Assembly (NCBI GenBank): GCA_030490835.1
Contig: CM059971.1
Span: 23,119,817-23,183,816 of the forward strand
DNA length: 64,000 nucleotides
Source: Annona cherimola
Lineage: Eukaryota > Streptophyta > Magnoliopsida > Magnoliales > Annonaceae
Direction of reading: 5' to 3'
Part shown: in pieces, positions 11,972 through 23,824 of the stretch
How the letters are laid out: every line of letters begins with the position of its first letter
Numbering within the stretch: position 1 is the stretch's first letter
Program-made: the position numbers and the translations under genes
The notes under the pieces: generated by a model
What the model was told of the DNA's origin: nothing
Seen by the model: only the letters and a program-made list of their open reading frames with translations
Database searches by the model: none

Positions 11972-12555
11972 TTACACCCTTCAACATATGTTGTTCACCA
12001 TTAAAATAAGTGGGACCCAATGACCATAATGGTCATAGTTTTTGGATCCTTCAATTGGAGCATACTTTCATGGTGGAATTGACATGAGAGAAGAACAAAA
12101 CATCCGAGGATGAACAAAGTGGACCAATTAATTGAAAATGGACATTGTACTTGTGAACATACTTTTTGTAACTCTTCTTCGGTGCTAGGCCTACCAGAAT
12201 AAAAGACGAACTTTGGCTGTTGAGCAACACAGCCCTTAACAACTTCTTCACAGAATCTTGATCCTAGACATCAATATTCAGACTCTTGCTTTTGATTTCT
12301 AATGTTCCGAGCTCCTACTGAAAATATCAAATTGTCCTGTACTATTTTTATATTAGAGAGATCGAAATTGGCAAAGACAAACCAAAAGTGGCAATGTATC
12401 ATAAGATTTTCTTGCTTAATGGTAATCCCATTATATTTCATAGACTACTTCTACAAGAATTCAACATCTATATCAAACATTTAAAGAACAACGGATGTTA
12501 GTTTTTTAGGGAAAAAGAAATGGCATTGCATCAATTGCAAGGCCAAAGAACCAAC
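11972..12555. other. Intergenic, possible minus-strand exon-like segment
   Basis: Around 12130-12260 the minus strand has an open stretch reading 'CEEVVKGCVAQQPKF' in one frame. It is bounded by a plausible acceptor (gtctag) and donor (gtatgttc). I do not recognise the product; a chance frame is possible. Nothing else is evident. Confidence 0.25.
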
Positions 12556-12965
12556 CTCAGGGGCTACTTCTGCAACTTTTTCAGTCTTATTGACGGCACA
12601 TAGCAATTCAAAAAGCACTCCAGCTGTTTGGTAGGTTCCCAAGCTGGGCTCTGTTCGAGCCAAATCAAATAGAAGCCAAAAAAATGAAAAATAAACAAAC
12701 GAACGATAAAGAGAGAAAATCAATTCGGTGACTATGGAGACAATACAAAATGCATCATAAAGAATTTCATCGGCCCGGAAAAAGGCTAAAATGGGTCGTT
12801 GATTTGTTTTTTTTTGGTGGTGCCCCCAAAATGCGAAGGAAAGGAAAAGGAGAAGATGGTGGATTGTGTTACACATACCGTCAGCCTGCTCTCCTTGGTC
12901 AAGAGCTTTGACAGAGTTCTTGCAAGTAGAAACTCTCAATCTCCCTCGCAGCGCTTTTCTTCACC
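12556..12965 (-). pseudogene. Callose synthase N-terminal fragment (two exons)
   Basis: Two minus-strand exons match the Vta1/callose synthase N-terminal region of plant glucan synthase-like proteins, plasma-membrane enzymes that make beta-1,3-glucan. Exon A (12879-12965) reads VKKSAAREIESFYLQ and then, one frame over, SVKALDQGEQAD before a gtatgt donor. Exon B (12556-12650) reads SLGTYQTAGVLFELLC and continues to AVNKTEKVAEVAPE before a gttggt donor. The phases of the 228-bp intron between them agree. The frame break in exon A and the absence of the many remaining exons (full proteins are about 1,800-1,950 residues) show a dead fragment. I identified the family from recalled conserved phrases. 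An intron-bearing copy points to DNA-level duplication or capture, not retroposition. Confidence 0.68.
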
Positions 12966-13829
12966 CTGGCAGCAAGACTCGATGTGTTGTCCTGTCATAG
13001 AAATTGCAATATGGAAAGCGATGGTAGGATCGCAGAGTCGGTTGGGGCGCAAAATGGTGGAAGGGAGGGAGGCACTGTGATGGGAGTTGGAAGAGAGGTA
13101 AATCATGGCAGGGAGACAGCCTAAGAAGGGGAGATGATGATGGAATAGATGGCGGCAGCGATGGTGACCTCCGTGGGAAGAACAAAGAATAAGAGGGGCC
13201 AGGGCTGCGTAACTTCAGCGGAGAGAGAGGGAGAGGGAGAGGGATATGGGCTGTAGAAATTGGGCGCGGATACATGAGGCTGGGTGGGCAATTTTTCAAC
13301 AAAGAAAAATTGGTTTTCATTTGGTTTGGAATTTTTTTTTTTATTTTTATATTCATGTTTTTTACATCATCTTAATTTGTATTACAATAAGCACACGAGA
13401 CATTCTTACAATATTCAAACATCAATCTATAGTTATCTTACCAATATTCTAATATTTTTTCTACTCATAATCTTATCCTAATGTCCAAAATGATTTGCGC
13501 CCTCACGGAATTCTCGGAGAGAATACGCCACACCACCACATGTCGCGTAGCTGTGAAGGTGCTGCCTCCATATGCTATGAAAATTGCTGCTGTCAAAAAT
13601 GCTGCCGTTGAGAATCGAAAGGGCGTCACCACCAGTGGCCATTTGGTTTGAATTTAGGTAGGGCGAGCGATGAGGTGGGGAATAAATAATAATCTGCTCA
13701 ACAAATAGAAAACGTGTGTGTTTGTCCGAGCATGTGCCATTTTTTTTTTTTTTTTTGAAAGGACTAGCACGTGCCTTTGATGTAATTAAATATATATAAT
13801 TTAAATATGAATCGGGCTTCTGTACATCC
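12966..13829. other. Intergenic with purine-rich tract and poly-T
   Basis: About 13040-13260 is rich in G and A on the plus strand (many gagaggg runs) and may be a decayed untranslated or promoter region of the callose synthase copy. A run of about 18 T lies at 13740-13757. A 120-codon minus-strand frame (13478-13840) contains no recognisable domain and its start lies within the adjoining MITE, so I do not call it a gene. Confidence 0.4.
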
Positions 13830-14334
13830 AGATGTACCATTTCATTTTGGTATTCTATCTAGTTTATGCTCTATTTGATGATTTCGTTAAATACAATCCA
13901 CCCATTATATTTAGCATTATTTATTTTAATTAAATACCAAAAATTATCTCAATTCATAACTTGCATTATTCTCAAAATTAACAATCACTTAAGAGTGATT
14001 TTAAATCCATTAAAAATAATTTGTTTATTATAAGGAATCATGATATCTGAATTTAATATCTAAAACATTTATAATATTCATCCTACTTAGATTAATGATT
14101 CTATAAAATTTTATAATATTCTAAAACTTTGATATATGGATTCAAGTGATTTTCTAAATTTGTATATAATTTTATACATTTTTAGAAGATACGACATACA
14201 CATACATCCAATTGATATAATTTTCGGTATCTAAATAAAATAAATGGTGTCAATTACAATGGATAGATTGGATTTAACAAAATTATCAAAATATCGCATA
14301 AATTAGACGAGAGTACCAAAATGAATTAGTACAT
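13830..14334. mobile_element. Long-TIR MITE of about 505 bp
   Basis: The left end (GATGTACCATTTCATTTTGG) and the right end, read inward (CCATGTACTAATTCATTTTG), match in inverted orientation for about 75 bp, through 'GTTTATGCTCTATTTGATGA' and 'TTTATGCGATATTTTGATAA'. The interior is AT-rich and non-coding. The target duplication is not clear. Confidence 0.6.
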
Positions 14335-15750
14335 GGCTCTTTAAATGTTATATAAAATGTTATTGCATGAAAAGAATATTTATGCAATATTCATGGTAAT
14401 GTTATGGAATGAAATTAATTAGAAATCAATATTAAGTGCATATTCCCCGTATGATAGATTAGAGAATCCATAATTGCTAGTACATTTTTTAGTTTCTATT
14501 TGGATTAATTAATTTAATTCATCTTAAGTTTCACTAAGTTTTCTTTTTTATCCTAATAATTTTAGCTCTTAATAAAATTAAAATATTTATATTTTAATGG
14601 TACAAAATTTTAGCCTAACTTAAAATTAAAAATTACGAGTTCAACAGTGTGGCCACACTTTGACCGGCACATGTACTGGCTGCCTCAAATATAACTTTTT
14701 AATTTTATTTTTTCATCCATACGTACAAATAATTATATGATATAAACCATATTTCATATTCATCATAAATTTTAAAGTCTATTACATCATGACCACTTAT
14801 CAATTTAAACAATTTAAGTAGGGTCATTTAACTATAAGAATTAATTTGAATCCCTATAATATACTTTTCCATTTATCCATTAAATTGAGATTTCAATTAA
14901 CCTCTAGTTATTTATTACTAACTTTTATTCCTCTACTTTAATATTAAGAGATCGATAAATTTATATTTTTATCATTTAAAATTCTCAACACGAGAGTTAA
15001 TGGTACCCAATCTTTCCCATTTATATGCATTTAATTTTTTATTTTTTGCATTCACTTTTTATTAATAATTGATATGTACAGAATGATTTTATGTATTGAA
15101 GTTTTATTATACATATTTTTTAATATTGTTAAACTTTTTTATTATTGTATATTATAACTTAAGCTAATCCAAATACATATTTTCTAATTTCTTCCTCAAA
15201 GATAACTACAACCAACAAATATATTTATAGGAAATAAAAAGATTTGGGTATTATACCCCTGCACATAGGTAGTTTTTTAATATATTCCTACATTTATTTT
15301 TTTTTCATATTAGAAACTAGTAGCAATCTTATGTGCCTTTTACCTAGCACTGAAGTTAAACAGTGACTTAGTTTCTGACCAAATAAGTTATAATTGGACC
15401 GAAATGATTGTCGGTTTCCGGTTGAACTAACTAGTTCGGTTCTGACAAAACATCATGTAATTAAATACATAATTTAAACATTATATAATGATTAATAAAA
15501 CAATAACTAATATGAAAATTTATTTGTTATTTAGTTTTATAACAATAAATATAATTAATTGGTAATAATTATAACAATGATATATAATATTCTTAAATAT
15601 TTTTCACAATCATACAAAATAAAAAATCTCAAATATTAACTTTTTCCATAAAATAGTTAAAATATTATTTTTAAAATCGATATCTCAAAAAATTAAAACT
15701 TCTTTAATTATTATTGAACTAAGAACCATTTTTCTGTTGTAGTTTGTATC
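14335..15750. other. AT-rich intergenic DNA
   Basis: No exon or RNA gene recognised. Around 15398-15500 there is a degraded 'ACCGAAA..GGTTTCCGGTTGAAC' stretch followed by 'atgtaattaaatacataattta', which recurs at 16690-16800. These are relics of the ACCGG-rich hAT-like family seen at 16970-18388. Confidence 0.4.
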
Positions 15751-15759
15751 GTGCTAATA

Positions 15760-16210
15760 GGAGAAGTGTTTTTCATTGCAATTGGTCGAAATAATAGGAA
15801 TGAACTCTCTCTTTCTCAACACCAATTGCAACAAGAATATCGGTCGTTGGTGTGTAATTTTTGCAACGAGACTGATTTCATTGCAATAGGTAGGTACAAC
15901 AGGAACGAACTGTCGACTCGCTGTAATTGTGCACATGAATTGCAACGAAAAGACTTTCGTTGCAACAACATCAACCATTTTTTGCAACGAAAAGTGTTTC
16001 ATTGCAATTATGGATATGTCCTACCAACAGAAATGACCCTTGTTTCGTTGCAATTGCCAGGTGATGTAGTGTTAATACATTACCAACCGATAGATTTTGT
16101 TGCTGTAAGTAACTCTTTCATTGCAATAAATCTAGCATTTTCGCTGCAATGGTTCTTAAATTTCATTGCAGAAGGTATTTTTTTCGTTGCAACAGATGAC
16201 AATTAGCAAC
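15760..16210. repeat. Second TTGCAACG motif array
   Basis: About a dozen copies of TTGCAA-centred motifs (TTGCAACGAAAAG, TTTCGTTGCAAC, CATTGCAATTGG) in both orientations within 450 bp, the same motif as at 8806-10168. A 151-codon plus-strand open frame (15751-16206) runs through the array, but its composition simply follows the motif (repeated CNF / FIAIG / CN) and it is not supported as a gene. Confidence 0.6.
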
Positions 16211-16969
16211 AAATGTTTGATTCCACTGGATAAATGATTTTACCCTATCAATATACAAACTGTGAAATATTGCACCGAACATCAAACCCTGCAGAATGTA
16301 ATACCCAATAAATAATAATCCATGTCATCCGTCAATTATTCAAACGCAATATTTAACATTACAAGCCAAATAACAGCACACTTATGGAAAGAAATTTATA
16401 TCTTATAATAAGTTTATTCTCAAATAATGTCAAAATGATTAGAAACAAGCAGGATTTTCCCATTGCTTTTAATTTGCATTGAAGCTAATAAATTCATGTC
16501 ATAGATACCAAATTTATTCCATGTTGAGTATTCCAAATGTAAAAGAAATAATAAAGAAGGCAAAAGACATAAAATATAAATGCATGAACATGCTTGCACT
16601 GTGAAGTTCGAAACTTTTTTTAATATCTTAACCAGTTGAACCATCTAAATTGGCTCTATACGGGTTAATTGATAATTTGGTCCAAGCGGTTTCTTAGTTT
16701 CAAATTAGACCAGTTATTATAGAATTAGAAGAACTATGTTCGAGGTTGAAGCGGCCAGTCCGGTTCAACAAAGCACCATGTAATTAAATATACAATTTAA
16801 ATATTATATTATTATTAAATGAAATAAATAACTAACATGAGTATTTATTTTTTGACACAAATGTGTATTTCTTATTATGTGGAATGCTTTTCAAAAATGC
16901 GGAGTAAGAGAATTTATTTTCTAATAAAATTTTTGACTTAGATTCTAGCCTGAAAAATCAAGATGAGAC

Positions 16970-18388
16970 CAATGTTATCAGAACCGAACCGGTGATCGAA
17001 CCGGTAAAGGAACTGGTCTGGTTCGAACCAATTCGACCGATTAAGCAAACCGGTTCGAACCGATGACGTCAACATGACATATTTATAATGTCATAAATAT
17101 TAAATTACTTTTAAATTTTAAATAAATATATTGATAAAATTATATTTTCATAAATCCTAAATAAATCCAAAGCCTACAAATATTGCCAATAATTAAGTTG
17201 AAAATGTTCAAGTATTGTAGAGGACAGGCTATGTCTTTTAATCAGGTAGAATTTAGAAGCAAGATCAGTGGTCAATCTAGTGTGGGGCTAGTTGTTATAC
17301 CAAGACTTTCGATTAATGCATCTTTGAGCACTCTTAAATATTCAACCTATAGCAGGCTCATTTGATCTTTAAAACTCAACTTGCACTTAAAAACTTTTTT
17401 ATCTATCTATCCCTCGACAACATACAGGATTTTACCAGCTGGTGAATCGAATCCAAGGCATTCATTTCAAGGCCACTATTGAAAGAGAAGCCAGCAACCC
17501 TGGCAGCTAACATAAACCTGTTTATATGTCATTGCTCAGTCAGTGTCGCCGAAAATGGGAAGGAGGTCGCTGCTTGTCGCTGAAAATGGAGAGTTCACTG
17601 CTTTGCTGGTCACTGAACACTGATCGAACATCGCTATTTTGCTGGTTGTTGACTCGTCAAAAATGAAAAGGAGTCCGCTGCTCGTAGTCGAAAATGGAGA
17701 TATCGCTGCTATGCTTGTCGCCGAATGCCGATTGGACGTGGCTGCTCTGCTGATCACCAGAAATGGAGGCGTTGTTGCTCTGCTGGTTGCGGAACACTGA
17801 TCATACGTCGCTGCTCTGCTCATTGCCGAAAATGGAAAGGAGCTCTGCTCGTCACCGAAAATGGAGACGTCGTTGCTCTGCTTGTCGCTGAATGCCGATA
17901 GGACGTCGCTGATCTGCTCGTCGCCGGAAAGGAAAGGAGCTCTGCTGGTCGTCGTCGATTTTCGGCAGCACTACAGCAGAAGGCTCGTCGATTTCAGGCA
18001 GCATCGCAGCAGAGGGCTTGTCGATTTTGAGCAGCACCACAGCAGGGGGCTCGTCGATTTGGGGGCTCGATCTCAATCTCGAGTTCTCAACCTCGATGGC
18101 TTGTGGTCGGCGACAGGATAGGACGAACTACGTCGTCGATTGGGGGGATCGATCTCGACCTCGACGGCGTGGTCAATGATAGGACGGGACGAAAAGGAAC
18201 CGACGCAGCACTGAACCATCAAACCGGTTTAATACGGTCTAACCGCAACATCCGGTTCGACTGTCGGTTCTACGGTTCGCACGGTTTAGTTATATTAGAC
18301 CGAACCGTATGTAAATGAACCGGTCATTTGTCCGGTTCCCGGTCGGACCGGTCAAACCGGTCGGTCCGGTCCGGTTTTAACAACACTG
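16970..18388. mobile_element. hAT-like element (1419 bp) with 8-bp target duplication
   Basis: The left end CAATGTTATCAGAACCG and the inverted right end CAGTGTTGTTAAAACCG match for about 22 bp, followed on both sides by dense ACCGG/CCGGTTCGA phrases. GATGAGAC occurs directly outside both ends (16962-16969 and 18389-18396), an exact 8-bp duplication typical of hAT transposition. There is no transposase. The interior holds a GC-rich minisatellite region (17530-18070) unlike the ends. Confidence 0.75.
17530..18070. repeat. Degenerate minisatellite inside the hAT-like element
   Basis: From 17530 to 17940 phrases such as GTCGCCGAAAATGGA, TCGCTGCTCTGCT and GAATGCCGATAGGACG recur in a loose order. 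From about 17953 to 18055 a 33-bp unit (GTCGATTTCAGGCAGCA...) is repeated three times; on the minus strand it encodes an 11-residue repeat of the type IDEPSAVVLPK. Open frames on both strands (17536-17823, 17852-18076, 17861-18121) stem from this periodicity. It may be a captured and expanded piece of host coding sequence, but no family is recognisable. Confidence 0.6.
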
Positions 18389-18418
18389 GATGAGACAAAA
18401 TGGCAAGCATTCATAAGA

Positions 18419-18794
18419 GGAATGATTAAATGCACTGGGTGCACTTAGCTTCGGTGCACCCAAGTATATTTAACTTATTTTTTAATTTTTTTGAAACTTT
18501 TCTATACAACTGTTAATTTAAGTATATTTAATATATGTATCAAGTTTTACCATTTTTAGAAATTTGTATATTTTTTTAAAATAAGGGCATTTTAGTCCTT
18601 AAAATGACTACAATGTCCCTGTTTTTAAAAATTCAAAAAAAATCTACAGATCTTAAAAACGTAAAATTTGATACATATATTAGATATACTTATATTAATA
18701 ATGGTCTAAAAAATTCCAAAAAATTTTAAAAATGAGTTCAATGCACCCAGGTGCACCAAAGCTAGGTTACACCTAGGTGCATGGTATTAGGGCT
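18419..18794. mobile_element. Hairpin MITE, GGTGCACTTAGCTT family
   Basis: The left end (ATGCACTGGGTGCACTTAGC, then TTCGGTGCACC) and the right end, read inward (ATGCACCTAGGTGTAACCTA, then GCTTTGGTGCACC), are inverted repeats. The interior is also self-complementary around 'gggcattttagtccttaaaatgac'. It shares interior phrases (AAGTATATTTAATATATGTA) with the elements at 2587-3002 and 33372-34165. Non-coding. Confidence 0.65.
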
Positions 18795-21165
18795 CTTCAT
18801 TTAAAATACAGCAGATCGTGGTTAATTGCTTTCCATTGCAAAAGAAACTTCATTTTGGCAAAAGAGAAGAAAGGGGGAAAAAAAGCCAAGAGCATTCTAG
18901 CAGCAGCAGCATGACCATATCACCCCTATTTAAAAGATTGCATAGTCTCCATAAACATGATCCTTAAATCTTTTCTTCTTACATCTCTTGGAAGATCTAT
19001 TCTCATTTTTTTAAATTTTCAAATTGAGTTGGTTGATATGAAGAAAAATCGCATCAGTTTGTTGTGGAAACCTTGTTAATTAATTATAGCACAAAGACTG
19101 AAAATGGAGTCTTTGACATTCTTTTGCGCCGCTGTGTCCTTGTTTTCCTTTTCAATTTTGTTTTCCCACATAACTCTTTTTTTATGAGGAAATTTGGGTT
19201 TCTGCCTCCGTAAATCCAGCAGTATACTGGATGTAAAGAAAAACTGTTAAGTGCAGATGGCTAACATCCACGTATAGACAAAGGTCGTTATATTTCACTA
19301 ACAATCCGGCAGCATCTCCCCAAAATCATAAAGTTGAGGGATTAGATGGAATCACTCTGAGCATTCTCACATCATACTATCTGCATTTATTCATACATGA
19401 AAATATAAAAGCTAAACAAAATAAAATTATTCAGATCTCCTTCTATTCATCCAAGTAAACAACCACATATCAATTCCATAATAAATAAACTTTACAAGAA
19501 GTCCTTCTACATCACTCATTTACAAAAAATGTCAAACTTAGTCTTTTCTACAAATTAAGATAATAATTCATATATAATCATTGGGATCTCTTTTAAAATA
19601 AATGATTCTCGTTCTTCTCCAAATCACTGTCATTATTAAACAAACATCAACCCTATAAAATTAAATTTTTATAAAAGTAGTTTTTGCTCATTGATGCATA
19701 GAGTAAAATGTTCTTCGATCTCAATCCTACAATTTAAAAACATTCACATAAGAAATCATAAATCCAAGACAACTTAATAAGTAGGATAGCGACAAAACTC
19801 AAATAATAAACCAAACAAACATCATTTTCATAAAATAACTCAAACATCGAATATTTCAAAAATTATATGCTCATGCAAGCACTCATGCTCTAAATACTCA
19901 TGTAGTGCAAATGCTCATCTTCAACATCACATCCATGTCACCCGGAGCACTAGGTAGACTCATCATCATCAAACGTCTCACATAACTATATCATTGTATA
20001 CTGTAACTCCTCTTATTCTCCAACTAGTCTGAAGAATCATCATATCTCTTGCTCAACATACCTCATATTTCATGCCTGTGCTCATATGCTTTTTTTGAAC
20101 ATATCAATCGAACTCAAATAATTTACTGCTTAAAAAAATTTATAAATCTATCATTTCGTCAAAATAAAATTTTTGTAATACTCAACTCAAATAAATAATT
20201 AAAGCTAAGAAAATCATTTATCTCAAGAAATAAGTTTTCGTAAAAATCTCAAATAAAATATCTAACTCATCATAAAACATTCATGCCCGAGCAACAAACA
20301 TGCATCAATGTCCATAAACATCCAAATAAAAGCAAAAAAAATCCTACCTTCTTTTTATGCAAATTTTCAAATCTCAAATTCTAGGCTTTATAAGATTTCA
20401 ATATCTTTTCACTTTAACCTATATCCAAATAACAATAATATGCTTAAATAATATTCTAAAAATAGTTTTTCTAATTCCATCCTCGAATACCTTATTTTCC
20501 TCATTCTCAATTTCTACACATCTATCTGGAGACATTCATCTCTCAAATCACCTCAAATTTTCTAAAATAATGATTGTCTTTTACAATAAGATATCATTCT
20601 AAAATTTTTCGTATAATTTTCATGCTCATATTTCATCTCCATATATAGAAGAATATCTTTTCTCTCTTTAGGATTTAAAATTTTTAACCCTGACATTTCA
20701 ATTTCAAACTAAATTTCTTCCATACCATCAAAATATATTAAATAGATGCAATAAACACAAAGATAAATAAAGATTGAAAATAACTTGCTTACCTCAGTTT
20801 CCATTACTTTTTTCTAAATCCTCCAACTTTAAACTCAACTCAAGAAATCAAAATCCATCTAAAATTCTCATCTCTCCTCTCCTCCTCCTCCTCCTCCTCC
20901 TCCATCCCTACTTCTTCTTCATCGTCTTGTCCTTCTCTCTCTCGCTTTCTCTTCTCTCTCTTCTTCTTCCGTTTTTCTCTTCATTTGCTGTGCGTTTTCT
21001 TTTGCTTTCACCGTTTCTTTTTTTACATTTTCCAAACGGCTGGAATGATTGGCATATGAAGGGTTTCTTTGTAATATTTCAATTTAGACCCCAGTTTACA
21101 TAAATTCTTAAATAGTTCCTTTATTTTAAAAATTATTTATAAATATATATATGGGGTTCCACAGA
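18795..21165. other. Intergenic; possible solo LTR or decayed element
   Basis: 19200-20770 is unusually C- and A-rich on the plus strand with few G. It is followed by a (CTC)n run at 20877-20903 and a pyrimidine tract to about 21000. The phrase 'tttgtaatatttcaatttagacccc' near 21070 resembles text common in plant LTRs. I could not find a paired LTR or TG...CA borders, so a solo LTR on the minus strand is only a guess. The 109-codon frame at 20774-21103 is low complexity. Confidence 0.3.
20877..20903. repeat. (CTC)n microsatellite
   Basis: Nine or so perfect CTC triplets inside a longer pyrimidine-rich tract. Confidence 0.9.
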
Positions 21166-21181
21166 AAGTAACCCAAAAAAA

Positions 21182-22990
21182 TCATACATTCAAAAAATGA
21201 TGAATGCAAGATGCTTCCAATATACAATTTGAGAAATCATCCCACCATGTTTGACTTTCTATACCAATTTCTAAAGTGTATTTAACTAAGGTATGAGCTA
21301 CCTGGTTACCAATTCTGAAGACATGAACAAAATGACATTGTTTGAATTCTTCTGTAGCCTTCTTTATAGCATCAACCATCTTGCCTACTGTATACAGAAC
21401 ATGACCATTTCTTGATAGCCAGTTGATAAGGGTTAAGGAATCACTTTTACATATCATATCTATATAGTTAAGCTCCTTAATCCAAAGAATTCCCAGCAAC
21501 ATAACATGAACATCCATTCATAGTGGATCAGCCTTATCTCTCCAAGTCCAGCACTTTATAGTAACAATATCACCGTTAGAATTTTAAAACAACAACAGAT
21601 CCACATAGATCAGAACCAAATTTTGTGCCCGCATCCACATTCAATTTCCATTTACCTGGCTCTAGCGGTTCCCATCCGATTTTTTCCTTTTAAATCCCAT
21701 GAGAGCACTTCATAATCAGCTGAGCAGATTGGTAATTGTATATGAATTCCTTACACCAATCATTAATTGAGGAAAATTTTTGAGTCTCTCCTTGAATAAT
21801 TAATTTTTTCCTACACTGCCAAATTCGCCAACAGATAACTAAGAATATGGGGAAATATTGTTTAAGATTTAGTTGGATAAGAATCCGAAAAATATCAAGA
21901 AGATTATGAGCATGAATTCCAGAAACTCTTCCAATTAAACCAATGTCCATAACAGTTCTAGTTTTGGAGCATGCCTAGAAAAGATGAAATGATCATTCCC
22001 TTGCTTGGTGGCAAAATCTACAAGTATCTTCAACCTGAATTCCCCTGTTCTGCAAATCTGATTTTGTTGGCAGAATGTCGCAACCCAGCCTCCACCCAAA
22101 AATTAAAAATCTTCGGCAGTAATTTAAGTTCCAAATGCATCGCAGGATATCTAAGCATCTTCCACCGTCCAAATCTTGTACAGCACATTGTTGTTCTGCT
22201 TCTTGCAATAGTATATGAGCAGATCTTGCTCTAAGCACACCATTTGATTCATTTTTCCAGAAGATGATATCTTCTTCACCAATTGGGGGTATGGGAATAT
22301 CTTTCACCATCTCCTATCCCGTTTGGCTTGCAATCATCCTTACTAAATCTTCATTCCAACTCCTTAGGTTTCTATCAATAAGTGCGAAAACTCTGATTTC
22401 GTCATCAATGCCTTGCAGAAGAGGACCAGCTTTCACCAATTTGAGATCAATCTACTAATCCTGTAGGAAGCTAACCATGTTTCCTCTTCCACCTCTCTAG
22501 CAGCAATTTCTTGTTGTTAGGATACTCTTCCATGCAGATGATGCTGATTTTGTAAGTTTGTAATTCCAAAAATCCCCATTTTAAAAATATTTAGCTCTGA
22601 GAACTCTATAGGATAATGAATCCTACTGGGTGATCGGCCTCCATGCTTGCTTAACTAGGAGAGCAATGTTAAATTTATGACGGTCTCTAAATCCCAATCC
22701 CCTGCTAGCTTTAGGAATGCACTTCCTCCAAGATGCCCAGTTTAGGCTTCTTTTGATACTATTACCTTCCCACTAATACTTTCTGATCATCGAAAGTATG
22801 TCTTCACACAACTTCCTAGAACTATTGCCTTGATCAGAATTTTCTTTCTACCACGAGATAAAAAAATTTTGGCCTGCCAACCTTGGATTTTCTTCTAGAT
22901 TTTCTCCTTTATCGATTGGAACACCTGAATCTTTGATTTGCTAAGCCAAGCGAGTAAAGCCCAAGTAGATCTGTATCTTTCTGCCATATG
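21182..22990 (-). pseudogene. LINE (L1-type) 3' half: RT end, zf-RVT, RNase H-like
   Basis: Read on the minus strand from 22990 down: the end of reverse transcriptase ('KKIQGWQAK', 'SRGRKKILIKAIV', then 'LGGSAFLKLAGD'); the zinc-binding zf-RVT region (22310-21993: IPIPPIGEEDIIFWKNESNG, IWNLNYCRRFLIFGWRLGC, CRFCHQ); a linker with CWRIWQCRKKLIIQG (21950-21690); and an RNase H-like (RVT_3) domain whose first acidic residue is in KLNVDAGTKFG near 21640 and whose later part is at 21517-21182 (DSLTLINWL, RIGNQVAHTL). Several stops and frame changes break it, so it is inactive. The 5' part (ORF1, endonuclease, most of RT) is absent, a common result of incomplete reverse transcription. No poly-A tail is clear. 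Confidence 0.82.
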
Positions 22991-23216
22991 CCCTTACAAA
23001 CTCTTTTGATTGGGGTCATTGAGGTCAACTAGTATTTCAGGTCTTGTGTCTGTATACTTCTTCTGCATCAGTGAGTTTATCAGTCAATTCAATCCACTAT
23101 TTGAACACTTGATGATGATTCTTTACCTGCACTTGATTACACCCATGCCTTTTCTGCTCACAGATTCCCGTCTGCAATTCTATGAAACACCATACCTATA
23201 TCAGGCAACCCAAAAC

Positions 23217-23218
<2 letters not shown>

Positions 23219-23251
<33 letters not shown>
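23219..23251. repeat. (GA)n microsatellite
   Basis: About 16 GA dinucleotides in a row. Confidence 0.9.
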
Positions 23252-23254
<3 letters not shown>

Positions 23255-23431
23255 CCTACCATGGTGAACTAAGTTGAAGAAGGTGAAAAGTGAAAATAGA
23301 TGCTACTCGGTAGCTATCGCAACAGCTGCATTCCTAAGGAGAGAGAGAGAGAAGAGACATACTAGCCATGAAAGCCACCAGTGAGCAGCGGCGAAGCAGA
23401 GGACTAGCAAGAGGAGCTCCGACGTGAGCTG

Positions 23432-23665
23432 GCAGGACGTGCTAAAGAGGAGAGGGGATGCACATACGATTCAAGGAGGGAGGATTTTTTGCTAATCTAG
23501 TCACTTTCACCCTCTCTCATTGCAAAGAGATTTTAGCAAAACTTCCCACCAAGAAGATCCCACGGCTGCTAAGCCACCCACACAATCGGATGGAAGAGTG
23601 GGTGTCAGCGTGGAGCAGATGAAGTTCATTCAACTTAGGTGCAGAGGCATATGAACCCTTGCTTA
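23432..23665. repeat. Dispersed segment, inverted copy of 8266-8510
   Basis: In reverse complement it reads 'cttccatccgattgtgtggg' and 'gaatcgtatgtgcatccc', matching the block at 8266-8510 with scattered differences and small indels. Non-coding as far as I can see. Confidence 0.6.
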
Positions 23666-23824
23666 GCTTACAGATATAGTAATTTCCTTAAATTAAAGAG
23701 TATGCCATAAATGCAATCAAACGGAGTTTATTGACGTCCCACTTAAAAAGAAAAACAAAAAACAAAAAAAAAAAAAAAATACACAACCTTGGAAGTAGGC
23801 TGAATCAAACAAACTCTAAAGAGG

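Larger units (their letters stand above)
22991..23820. other. Intergenic, includes GA repeat and a dispersed segment
   Basis: Holds the (GA)n tract at 23219-23251, a second shorter GA run at 23340-23352, and the segment at 23432-23665 that is the inverted partner of 8266-8510. An A run follows at about 23760-23779. The 85-codon frame at 23010-23267 ends in the GA tract and is not a gene. Confidence 0.5.

Noticed and set aside
12481..12939. 152-codon minus-strand open frame as one protein
   Set aside because: Only two parts match callose synthase and each ends at a splice site; the middle is intron read-through.
15720..15745. CACTA terminus (tttttctgttgtagtttg, like TTTTTCTTGTAGTG)
   Set aside because: The match is imperfect and it points away from the motif array, so it cannot be the matching end of that array.
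15751..16206. 151-codon plus-strand open frame
   Set aside because: It runs through the TTGCAACG motif array and its amino-acid pattern just follows the motif; a frame on the opposite strand is open as well.
17536..18121. Open frames on both strands at 17.5-18.1 kb
   Set aside because: They are created by the minisatellite; low-complexity Ser/Ala/Thr or Asp/Pro repeats without a family.
19200..21160. Solo LTR on the minus strand
   Set aside because: The text style is suggestive, but no paired LTR, clear TG...CA borders or 5-bp duplication could be found, so it is listed only as unresolved intergenic DNA.
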